Source: Anaerolineae bacterium (lineage in GTDB: Bacteria; Chloroflexota; Anaerolineae; Aggregatilineales; Phototrophicaceae). Taken from it: DNA of 6,087 bases. The translations under genes and the position numbers were made by a program. Of the stretch, positions 1 through 5,982 are shown one piece after another. The first letter of the stretch is position 1. Every line of letters begins with the position of its first letter. The notes under the pieces are model-generated. The model searched no databases, had not been told where the DNA came from, and saw only the letters and a program-made list of their open reading frames with translations. The DNA is taken from the NCBI GenBank assembly GCA_015492875.1, contig WGEI01000423.1, positions 1 to 6,087 on the forward strand, read 5' to 3'.

Positions 1-1
1 A

Positions 2-367
2 CCCAGAACAGAAACACCCGCCGAGCCAGCCCCTGCGCCAGAGCCGCCCAAAGCAGAAGCGTCTGCCGAGCCAGAGCCAGAGCCACCCAAAGCAGAAGCG
101 CCCACCCCAAGCGGCGAAGCAGATGACCTCACCCGTATTGAGGGCATTGGGCCAAAATACCGCGATGCGCTGATGAGCGTGGGCATCACCACCTATGCCC
201 AATTGGCGGAGATGTCGCTAGACGAGATTAAGGCGGCCATCAAAAAGGCAGGGATGCGCAACACGGCGAGCATGTCCACTTGGGCAGAACAAGCGAAGTT
301 GGCGGCGGCAGGTGCTTGGGATGAGCTGGAGAAACTACAAGATGAACTGAGCGGCGGCAGACGATAA
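2..367 (+). CDS. C-terminal part of a protein with a Pro/Glu/Ala-rich linker and a helix-hairpin-helix tail (5' truncated)
   Basis: The reading frame is open from the window edge to a TAA at 365-367, so only the last 121 residues are seen and the true start lies outside. Residues 1-40 form an acidic, proline-rich, low-complexity linker containing two PEPPKAEA units. Residues 41-105 resemble the H3TH/HhH domain of COG3743 (predicted 5' nuclease-like, FEN1-type DNA-binding fold): DDLTRIEGIGPK is the first helix and GIGP hairpin, followed by a GITTYAQLA helix, a second helix pair ending in AGMRN, then a WAEQAKLAA segment and the closing WDELEKLQDEL. This domain often sits at the C-terminus of otherwise unrelated proteins. 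By family it could bind nucleic acid or another protein; no catalytic residues are visible in this part. The gene converges on clpC and shares a hairpin terminator with it. I am sure of the domain class, but the identity of the whole protein cannot be told. Confidence 0.85.
   Translation, partial: PRTETPAEPAPAPEPPKAEASAEPEPEPPKAEAPTPSGEADDLTRIEGIGPKYRDALMSVGITTYAQLAEMSLDEIKAAIKKAGMRNTASMSTWAEQAKLAAAGAWDELEKLQDELSGGRR
37..100 (+). repeat. Imperfect 39-nt tandem repeat coding for the PEPPKAEA linker
   Basis: A 25-nt segment at 37-61 recurs at 76-100 with one mismatch (g/a), a period of 39 nt or 13 residues. Both copies encode PEPPKAEA in frame. A further gccgagcca copy flanks each unit with a slightly different offset, suggesting slippage-type growth of the linker. 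The array may continue to the left of the window. Confidence 0.7.
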
Positions 368-388
368 TCCCATTTGCATGTATGTATG

Positions 389-421
389 AAAAAAGCCACC
401 TCGCTATTCAGGTGGCTTTTT
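389..421. terminator. Bidirectional intrinsic terminator between convergent genes
   Basis: GCCACCT (395-401) pairs perfectly with AGGTGGC (410-416) around an 8-nt loop. It is flanked by A6 (389-394) on the left and T5 (417-421) on the right, so each strand gives a GC-rich stem followed by a U tract. It lies 21 bp after the HhH gene stop and 21 bp after the clpC stop on the opposite strand, the expected place for a terminator shared by two convergent genes. Confidence 0.9.
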
Positions 422-442
422 ACCGTCATCATAAGCGGGGTA

Positions 443-2947
443 TTAGACGCCCGGTGTCTCTAGCGCCTCGTCGTTTTCCTCAACGGGCGAGAGCACCAAC
501 TGACCATCCTCATCCACATCAACACGGACAACACAACCGATGCCAAACTCGCCAGAGAGGATGCCATCGCTGAGGCGGTCTTCAACCTCGTTTTGGATGA
601 GACGGCGCAGCGGGCGCGCACCGAACTCAGGGTCATAGCCCTTATCGGCCAGCCAACCGCGCGCGGCTTCGGTCACATCGAGCGTAATCGCGTGCTCAAT
701 GAGGCGTTCGCGCACCTTGTTTAGCTCAAGGTCAACAATTTGCTTGATTTCCTCGCGGGTCAGCGAGCGGAAGAAGATGGTCGCATCAACACGATTGAGG
801 AACTCTGGGCGGAAGGCACGGCGCAACTGGTCGGTCACATTCTTGACCAAATCTTGATAGGCTTCCTGTTCGCTCTTATCTTCATCGAGCGGGACATTGA
901 AACCTAGTTGCACGCCGCGCTTAATCGTATCCGCGCCGATGTTACTTGTCATGACGATAATCGTATTGCGGAAGTCCACACGACGCCCACGCGCATCAGT
1001 GAGTGTGCCCTCTTCCATGACCTGTAGCAGCATGTTGAAGGCTTCTGGATGCGCCTTTTCAATTTCATCGAAGACAACGATGCTATACGGGCGGCGGCGC
1101 ACTGCTTCGGTCAACTGGCCAGCGTCCTCATAGCCGACATAGCCCGGAGGCGCACCAACCAAACGCGCCACTGAATGCCGTTCCATGAATTCACTCATAT
1201 CCAGTTGGATGAGCGCGTCCTCGCTACCGAAGAGGAATTCGGCCAGCGCTTTAGTCAACTCAGTTTTACCGACGCCTGTCGGCCCAAGAAACATGAATGA
1301 ACCAATGGGGCGGCGCGGGTCTTTCAGGCCGGCACGGGCACGCCGCACTGCCTTGCTGATGGCGACAATGGCATCATGCTGGCCAACAATGCGCTTGTGT
1401 AGCGCCTCTTCCATATGCATGAGGCGTTCGCTCTCTTCGCCAGCAATACGCATCACCGGTACGCCCGTCCACATCGAAACGACTTCGGCAATATCTTCTT
1501 CGGCCAGCGCGGGCATCCCAGTCTCTGGATTCCAGTGCGCTTTATATTCGTCCAACGAGGTTTTGAGCATGTCGCGGCGTTTACGCAGTTCTTCGAGTTT
1601 CTCTTCGTCGCCACCATCTTCTTCAAGAATGTGGATTTCGTCTTCTATATCCTGTAAATCCAGCTCTAGGCGGCGCACCTGAGCGGCCTCTGGGCTTTTA
1701 TACATGCGTAAGCGCGCTGCGGCCTCGTCGATAAGGTCGATGGCCTTATCGGGCAGGAAGCGGTCTGGCACATAACGGGCGGAGAGATGGGCGGCGGCTT
1801 CAATCGCCTCATCGGTGATTTCCACGTTGTGATGGGCTTGGTAGGCTGCACGGATGCCCTGAAGGATTTCGATGGTCTCTTCAATGGTTGGCTCTGATAC
1901 CACTATGGGCTGGAAGCGGCGCTCTAGGGCGGCATCGCTCTCGATATGCTTGCGGTATTCATCGAGGGTGGTTGCACCAATACACTGCAACTCGCCACGA
2001 GAGAGCGCTGGCTTGAGGATGTTCGCCGCGTCTACACTGCTGCCAGCAGAGCCAGCGCCAACGAGCATGTGAACCTCATCGATGAAGAGGATGCTATCGG
2101 ACGATTTCAGCTCTTCGATAACGCGCTTGAGCCGTTCTTCAAATTGGCCGCGATACATTGTACCCGCGACAAGAGAGCCAACATCGAGTTGCAAAACGCG
2201 CTTGCCCAATAATGGTTTGGGCGCGTCGTTGTTGACGATACGCTGGGCTAAGCCTTCGACAATGGCTGTTTTGCCGACGCCCGGCTCGCCGATGAGGGCG
2301 GGATTATTCTTGCGGCGGCGGCTGAGCACTTGAATAACGCGCTCAATCTCCGTTTCGCGCCCGATGACCGGGTCAAGTTTGCCCTCTTCCGCCAAGCGGG
2401 TTAAATCAGTCGCCAACTGGTCTACTAATGGCGTCTTTTCACCACGAGAACGACTGCTGCGCTCGGATTCGGCATTTTCTTTTTTGCCGGTCGATTGCAT
2501 CGGGCTTTCTTGTAGGACGCGCCGCGTTTGCCGCCGAATTTCTTCGGGACTGACGCTAAGGCGGCGCAAAATCTCAATCGCTTTGCCCTCTTGCTGGCGC
2601 ACAAGCCCCAGAAGAAGGTGCTCTGTACCAATATAGTGATGTCCCATACGGCGGGCTTCATCAACGGCCAACTCCAGCACCTTTTTCGTGCCGGGGGATA
2701 AATCTAATTGACCGCTACTGGTACTGGGCTGTTCGTCTGCAAGGCGAACAACGAGTTCCTCTACGCTGCGCAGGTTTAACCCTAACTCGCGCAATACCCG
2801 ACCTGCAACGCCTCCTTCTTCACGCATCAGCCCAAGTAGCAAATGTTCAGTGCCAATTTGACTGTGTTGAAGGCGTTCGGCCTCTTCTTGGGCTAAACCC
2901 AAAACACGCCGCGCCCGCTGGGTAAAGCGTTCCATTTTGTTTGGCAC
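443..2947 (-). CDS. clpC: ATP-dependent Clp protease ATP-binding subunit ClpC (Hsp100 AAA+ unfoldase)
   Basis: This 834-residue protein has the normal full length for ClpC. By family, the hexamer unfolds proteins with ATP and feeds them to ClpP in the cytoplasm. Two Clp-N repeats (about 6-73 and 82-148) carry IGTEHLLLGL twice. NBD1 has Walker A GEPGVGKT (220-227), pore-loop GTMYRG with Tyr265, Walker B ILFIDE (286-291) and Arg fingers in LERRF (341-345). A short coiled middle domain (about 420-472) separates ClpC from ClpB, whose middle domain is much longer. NBD2 has Walker A GPTGVGKT (555-562), pore-loop GYVGY (602-606), Walker B VVFDE (624-628), RPEFLNR (713-719) and sensor-2 GARPLRR (776-782). 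LGF (681-683) fits the ClpP-docking loop, so it should act as a protease partner and not only as a disaggregase. The start is GTG, chosen because GGAGGT lies 8 nt upstream; the in-frame ATG four codons later is too far from it. No ctsR, mcsA or mcsB flanks it. Confidence 0.97.
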   Translation of the reverse strand: MPNKMERFTQRARRVLGLAQEEAERLQHSQIGTEHLLLGLMREEGGVAGRVLRELGLNLRSVEELVVRLADEQPSTSSGQLDLSPGTKKVLELAVDEARRMGHHYIGTEHLLLGLVRQQEGKAIEILRRLSVSPEEIRRQTRRVLQESPMQSTGKKENAESERSSRSRGEKTPLVDQLATDLTRLAEEGKLDPVIGRETEIERVIQVLSRRRKNNPALIGEPGVGKTAIVEGLAQRIVNNDAPKPLLGKRVLQLDVGSLVAGTMYRGQFEERLKRVIEELKSSDSILFIDEVHMLVGAGSAGSSVDAANILKPALSRGELQCIGATTLDEYRKHIESDAALERRFQPIVVSEPTIEETIEILQGIRAAYQAHHNVEITDEAIEAAAHLSARYVPDRFLPDKAIDLIDEAAARLRMYKSPEAAQVRRLELDLQDIEDEIHILEEDGGDEEKLEELRKRRDMLKTSLDEYKAHWNPETGMPALAEEDIAEVVSMWTGVPVMRIAGEESERLMHMEEALHKRIVGQHDAIVAISKAVRRARAGLKDPRRPIGSFMFLGPTGVGKTELTKALAEFLFGSEDALIQLDMSEFMERHSVARLVGAPPGYVGYEDAGQLTEAVRRRPYSIVVFDEIEKAHPEAFNMLLQVMEEGTLTDARGRRVDFRNTIIVMTSNIGADTIKRGVQLGFNVPLDEDKSEQEAYQDLVKNVTDQLRRAFRPEFLNRVDATIFFRSLTREEIKQIVDLELNKVRERLIEHAITLDVTEAARGWLADKGYDPEFGARPLRRLIQNEVEDRLSDGILSGEFGIGCVVRVDVDEDGQLVLSPVEENDEALETPGV

Positions 2948-2955
2948 GGTTCTCT

Positions 2956-2961
2956 ACCTCC
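2956..2961 (-). promoter_or_regulatory. Shine-Dalgarno GGAGGT of clpC, fixing the GTG start
   Basis: Read on the minus strand, GGAGGT is followed by 8 nt and then GTG (2947-2945). The alternative ATG at 2935-2933 would be 20 nt away, beyond normal spacing. The GTG is therefore the better start and adds MPNK to the protein. Confidence 0.85.
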
Positions 2962-2968
2962 GTCGCCA

Positions 2969-2983
2969 CCGGTAACTTACCGG
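2969..2983. promoter_or_regulatory. 15-bp perfect palindrome in the clpC leader (CCGGTAA-N1-TTACCGG)
   Basis: Seven-base arms are perfectly inverted around one central base. The element ends 7 bp before the Shine-Dalgarno sequence and lies downstream of the predicted -10, so it would be transcribed. It could be an operator acting as a roadblock, or an RNA stem (CCGGT/ACCGG with a 5-nt loop) affecting ribosome access. The palindrome is seen directly; its function is inferred. Confidence 0.5.
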
Positions 2984-3007
2984 AATTGCTAGCTTTTGTC
3001 TACTTTT

Positions 3008-3036
3008 ATTGTACTGTTTATAGCAACTTGTGCCAT
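3008..3036 (-). promoter_or_regulatory. Candidate sigma-70-type promoter of clpC
   Basis: On the minus strand, ATGGCA (3036-3031, four of six matches to TTGACA) is followed by exactly 17 nt and TACAAT (3013-3008, five of six matches to TATAAT). Transcription would begin near 3001, giving a leader of about 54 nt with the palindrome and the Shine-Dalgarno sequence inside it. The match is moderate, but the position and spacing are right for clpC. Confidence 0.5.
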
Positions 3037-3040
3037 AAAC
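3016..3040. promoter_or_regulatory. Operator-like inverted repeat with 10-bp arms and a 5-bp spacer over the clpC promoter
   Basis: GTTTATAGCA (3016-3025) and TGCCATAAAC (3031-3040) are inverted copies with nine of ten bases complementary, separated by ACTTG. The element covers the predicted -35 and most of the -35/-10 spacer, the classical place for a repressor site. It matches neither CIRCE (TTAGCACTC arms), the HspR HAIR site, nor the CtsR direct heptad repeat as I know them. A dimeric regulator of clpC is the natural inference. Confidence 0.55.
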
Positions 3041-3183
3041 ATTTATTCCGCTGTGCTTGTATGCTCCACATCTACTTTGGGTCGTATTATAGTCTTATCT
3101 AATCAAACTATGGTGTCGACTGTAGAAGTTGTGGATGAGCTTTAGGATACACTGGCACTTGGTTAATTTTTACTCTATCACAA

Positions 3184-3196
3184 TTTATAGCAAATT
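3184..3196. repeat. Second copy of the operator half-site TTTATAGCAA
   Basis: TTTATAGCAA at 3184-3193 is identical to 3017-3026, and the match extends to 12 of 13 bases (3184-3196 against 3017-3029). The other arm's core, TGCCATA, also recurs at 3232-3238. The two upstream half-sites are 38 bp apart, so they do not form a compact palindrome. They may be an auxiliary site or remnants, or chance in AT-rich DNA. Confidence 0.35.
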
Positions 3197-3303
3197 TGTA
3201 TCAAGAGTTCGTTAGAACACGGCTAGCGATATGCCATAGCCGACAGTGCCTATCACTCTATAGAATATACAAACTAACGCCATCTTACGTCTTACCTATT
3301 GCG

Positions 3304-4584
3304 TCAAGGTGGCGAGATGCGTTGCTCACGCAGCTTTTGCTGCTCTTGCGCCAATAGTTCGCTGAGCATATCGAAAACGACGACGGTCTCGCCATGAGCA
3401 AGGCGAATGCGCCCCCGCCGCGCTTCGTTCAGCTCATTGAGCATCACCCACGGATTTTCGTGGCGATCCATTTGTACCAAACGGTTGATAGCGACACCGC
3501 CTAAAACAAGGGGCAGGTAGATATAGTTCAAATCGGGTTCGCTATAGCCGCCGAACCAAGTCAACACCCGATTAGCATATTGTACCTGCTCTGCCATCGT
3601 GCCAAGGTCTTCCTGAACCCGATGCTTGACCACGTGAAAACCCATAATGACGGCATCGTGCAAAACAGCTTCATAGAGAAATTCGGTGAATAGCTCGCCT
3701 CTGTCCACATGAGCGCGCTCTGGGTCTTGCGCTAGCACCTGACACAGGCCTTGAAACCAGCGGGTGCGCTCTAGCTGGTAATTCGGCTCTAATGAGGGCG
3801 CTTCATCGACGGTATAGGCCATCATCTTGGCGATAGCTTTCGCCTCTCCGGGATGAAGTGGCATACCACGCTGGGCAAAAAGCTCTGGTGTAACATCCAA
3901 AAAGTTCCAATAGGCCGAAGGGTGCATTAAGCCAACGGCGATATTGCGCGCTGTTTCCACTTGTGCCTGCGCTAGCTCAGCCTCTTTGGCCATTTGGTCT
4001 GGTGTCCACAAGGTGAGGTAGCTATGCTTGAAGTTTGTAGGTGGGCGCGGTATGCGTTTGGGTGCGATGTCAAAGTAGGTGGTGATGATTTCGGCAGATT
4101 TATTCCAAGTGTGGGCATCAAAACGAATTTCCCGTAGCGCCTGTAAATGGAAGGGCGATACCGCCAAAACAGAGGGCGGTGCGCCACCGGCAGGCGGGCG
4201 AACGTACTTCCCCGGCTTTGGCGTTCGATAGCGCACGGCAACACGCACCGGAAAACGCGGGCCGGGGCGCGTTGGCGGGTGGGCGATAATGGGCATGCGC
4301 AATACGCCCACTTCGCCGGGATTCATGCCAATTTGCACCTGTGTACGGGGCACTTCGATGACAACGGGATTGCCTTTACGGTCTTCATCGGGAACGCGAA
4401 TGGCCACACGCACCTGCATGTTTTGGTCGACCATATTCTGCAAAACGATGGCAATCTCTACCGGCTGGTTGATAAACGCCACCGGCGGAAAGACCCCCAC
4501 CGCAACCTGCAGGCGATCCAAGCCAATACGTGTCCCCCCCGTGATAGTCCCCAACACGTCTGGGAATAACGGTTGTAACTGCAT
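3304..4584 (-). CDS. Uncharacterised 426-residue protein, second of a tandem paralogue pair
   Basis: I do not recognise this family. The protein has no signal peptide and no clear membrane span, so it is probably cytoplasmic. Residues 7-17 carry FPDVLGTITGG, followed by an alternating hydrophobic pattern to about residue 120 (IAIVLQN, VRVAIRVPDED, EVGVLRMPI, FPVRVAVRYR) that looks like an Ig-type beta-sandwich. A Pro/Gly-rich stretch (122-138) leads to a mainly helical part (about 195-420) with FAQRGMPLHPGEAKAIAK (236-253), LAQDPERA, LGTMAEQ and LPLVLGG (357-363). All of these have counterparts in the upstream neighbour, so the two are homologous along their length. It alone has the basic Pro-rich segment near 172-185 and a Glu/Gln/Ala-rich helix near 200-215. 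ATG with a strong AGGAGG 7 nt upstream sets the start, and it ends in TGA. The 27-bp gap to its paralogue implies co-transcription. Function unknown; no catalytic signature was seen. Confidence 0.9.
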   Translation of the reverse strand: MQLQPLFPDVLGTITGGTRIGLDRLQVAVGVFPPVAFINQPVEIAIVLQNMVDQNMQVRVAIRVPDEDRKGNPVVIEVPRTQVQIGMNPGEVGVLRMPIIAHPPTRPGPRFPVRVAVRYRTPKPGKYVRPPAGGAPPSVLAVSPFHLQALREIRFDAHTWNKSAEIITTYFDIAPKRIPRPPTNFKHSYLTLWTPDQMAKEAELAQAQVETARNIAVGLMHPSAYWNFLDVTPELFAQRGMPLHPGEAKAIAKMMAYTVDEAPSLEPNYQLERTRWFQGLCQVLAQDPERAHVDRGELFTEFLYEAVLHDAVIMGFHVVKHRVQEDLGTMAEQVQYANRVLTWFGGYSEPDLNYIYLPLVLGGVAINRLVQMDRHENPWVMLNELNEARRGRIRLAHGETVVVFDMLSELLAQEQQKLREQRISPP

Positions 4585-4591
4585 TCACCAC

Positions 4592-4597
4592 CCTCCT
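4592..4597 (-). promoter_or_regulatory. Strong Shine-Dalgarno AGGAGG in the paralogue-pair junction
   Basis: AGGAGG sits 7 nt before the ATG (4584-4582), inside the 27-bp gap between the two paralogues. It is much stronger than the site before the first gene, so the second product may be translated well, and independently, from a shared transcript. Confidence 0.75.
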
Positions 4598-4611
4598 CAA
4601 GTTGGAAAGAA

Positions 4612-5982
4612 TTACTTCGCCCGATAGCCGTATTTCATCAGCGCCTGCTCAATTAACCGCTCTGCAATGGAGAAAATTGGCTCGGTGCTTTCATCACGGT
4701 ATTCATTGCGGGCGGCAACGATACCGCGTATTTCTTGCAAAATTTCGCCCACATCTTCATCGGAGAGTAGCACCCGATCGAAAATGATAAGCCCCCCAAG
4801 CACTAACGGCATCCATGCATGGGCGAAATCAAGCTGCAAATTATTCTCTGGATTGAGAATTTCCATGAATTGGTCAACATACACCTTACGCTCTTCTTCA
4901 GTACCTAAATTTTCGCCAGTGGCCACTTCTAGCATCGTAAAAGCGTGATTGGCGGCATCGCGCACCAAGTCGTAATAGCAAAAATGGGCGATAGCTTGCA
5001 TCGGGAAGCGGGCGGCGCGTTCATCTTGCGCCACAACGCGCAGGAAGCGGCTCACCCAGTGCGGCAGGGTGAACGGCGTCTCATCGGCAAGGCGAGTTTC
5101 ATCTAAGAGCGGCAGCACATTATAAACACCAGCCGCCAGCGCACCATGCGCGGCATCGCCTTCGGAGGGTGCGGCATACTCCAGAATGAGCGTCAATAGC
5201 TTCGCCACCAAAAACTGCTCGATCGGGCGTAGTGGGAAACCCGCTTTAGAAAAGGCACTTTCGGTTTGGCGCAAGAGCATGTTATAAGACTGCTTGCGGC
5301 GGATATTCGGCAGCACCATCGCTTTTAAGGTCTGATGATAGCGCTGGAGCAGCAAACGGTCGTCGAGGTGGTCTTTGATTGTCCATAGGCTCGTCCAGCC
5401 TGCCTTAAGCGTTGCTAAAGTGCCCGCACGGCCAGACATCACGGCGAACGGCACTTCGACGGTACTGCCCAATATGGACTGGCTCATCACATCAAACGCG
5501 AGGGATTGCAAGCTGGCGATTTCGCCGCGCAAGCTGTTGCTGAGCATATCCATTTCTACTGTACCGCCGCCCTCTGGCAGGCGAATGCGCTTCGGTTTAG
5601 TGTTTTTATCAACAAGGCGGGTTTTAATATCTACGCCAATGCGATAGTCTTGCCCGATGGCGGTATCGGGCAAGCAGTTGATGGGCAGGGTCACATAACC
5701 GACTTCGGCGGCTTCTAGGCCAACAATGAGCTTACGGGTTTTGGCGACGAAACGCCCTTTTTTACGTTTTGCGTCGCGGTCTGGTATTTTGAGGACAACT
5801 TGGGCATCAATGGGGGCGTCGGTCACATTTTGTAAAAGGATAATCGCCTCGAAAGGGCGACCGGCGCGCACAACACGGGGGCGCACCGCTAGCGCCGCCT
5901 GCACAAAGCCAAAGTTATAACGCAATCCGCCGGTAATTGTGCCGAGAATATCAGGGAAATTGGGTGGGGTTTGCTGTGCCAC
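4612..5982 (-). CDS. Uncharacterised 456-residue protein, first of a tandem paralogue pair
   Basis: I do not recognise this family. No signal peptide or clear membrane helix is seen. Residues 9-19 are FPDILGTITGG, nearly identical to the downstream neighbour. Residues about 25-125 have beta-sandwich character, with FEAIILLQNVTDAPIDAQ, VVLKIPDRD and EVGYVTLPI in the style of Ig-like or CARDB-like folds. A linker with EGGGTVEMDM (137-146) leads to a helical half (about 150-456) with FSKAGFPLRPIEQFLVAK (244-261), VAQDERAARF (317-326), ENLGTEEE and MPLVLGG (391-397), all echoed in the neighbour. The start is GTG: an in-frame TGA lies four codons upstream (5997-5995), and any later start would lose the conserved opening motif. 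The Shine-Dalgarno sequence is poor (at most GAGCGG). It ends in TAA, 27 bp before the next gene. A heteromer with its paralogue is plausible but inferred. Confidence 0.9.
   Translation of the reverse strand: MAQQTPPNFPDILGTITGGLRYNFGFVQAALAVRPRVVRAGRPFEAIILLQNVTDAPIDAQVVLKIPDRDAKRKKGRFVAKTRKLIVGLEAAEVGYVTLPINCLPDTAIGQDYRIGVDIKTRLVDKNTKPKRIRLPEGGGTVEMDMLSNSLRGEIASLQSLAFDVMSQSILGSTVEVPFAVMSGRAGTLATLKAGWTSLWTIKDHLDDRLLLQRYHQTLKAMVLPNIRRKQSYNMLLRQTESAFSKAGFPLRPIEQFLVAKLLTLILEYAAPSEGDAAHGALAAGVYNVLPLLDETRLADETPFTLPHWVSRFLRVVAQDERAARFPMQAIAHFCYYDLVRDAANHAFTMLEVATGENLGTEEERKVYVDQFMEILNPENNLQLDFAHAWMPLVLGGLIIFDRVLLSDEDVGEILQEIRGIVAARNEYRDESTEPIFSIAERLIEQALMKYGYRAK

Larger units (their letters stand above)
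2948..3303. other. 356-bp AT-rich intergenic region upstream of clpC
   Basis: This is the only long gene-free stretch in the window. It lies between the stop of the 426-residue paralogue and the clpC start, both on the minus strand. It is visibly richer in A and T than the flanking genes. The clpC-proximal 100 bp hold a Shine-Dalgarno sequence, a 15-bp palindrome, a promoter candidate and a larger inverted repeat, listed separately. The distal part (about 3050-3303) has TATAAT on the minus strand (3086-3091) without a good -35, repeated half-sites, and weak small hairpins. I see no convincing gene, RNA gene or U-tract terminator after the paralogue pair. Confidence 0.8.

Noticed and set aside
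1185..1682. 165-codon open frame on the plus strand inside clpC
   Set aside because: It is antisense to a clearly functional clpC, is Ser/Arg-rich as expected from a mirrored coding frame, and shows no domain.
2933..2935. ATG as the clpC start instead of the GTG
   Set aside because: It lies 20 nt from the only strong Shine-Dalgarno sequence, while the GTG is 8 nt from it. The ATG start (MERFT...) would resemble family N-termini, so some doubt remains.
443..2947. Assigning the AAA+ gene as clpB
   Set aside because: The middle domain is about 50 residues, not the long ClpB propeller, and an LGF ClpP loop is present.
3086..3091. Perfect TATAAT on the minus strand, considered as the clpC promoter
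   Set aside because: No -35-like hexamer lies 16-18 nt upstream (the best is ACCATA), and the site is far from the start; the promoter at 3008-3036 has better paired boxes.
3221..3241. GGCTA...TAGCC hairpin just after the 426-residue gene, considered as a terminator
   Set aside because: It has only five pairs, an 11-nt loop and no U tract on the minus strand.
3212..3283. Minus-strand 23-codon hydrophobic micro-ORF (begins MALVCIF)
   Set aside because: There is no good Shine-Dalgarno sequence at normal spacing and the region is AT-rich, so a short open frame is likely by chance.
2948..3303. CIRCE or CtsR heat-shock sites
   Set aside because: No TTAGCACTC/GAGTGCTAA pair and no GGTCAAA-type heptad repeat was found on either strand.
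4147..4627. Overlapping plus-strand frames of 140 and 112 codons
   Set aside because: They are antisense to the 426-residue gene, whose conserved motifs prove the minus-strand frame; no ribosome site or family resemblance was seen.
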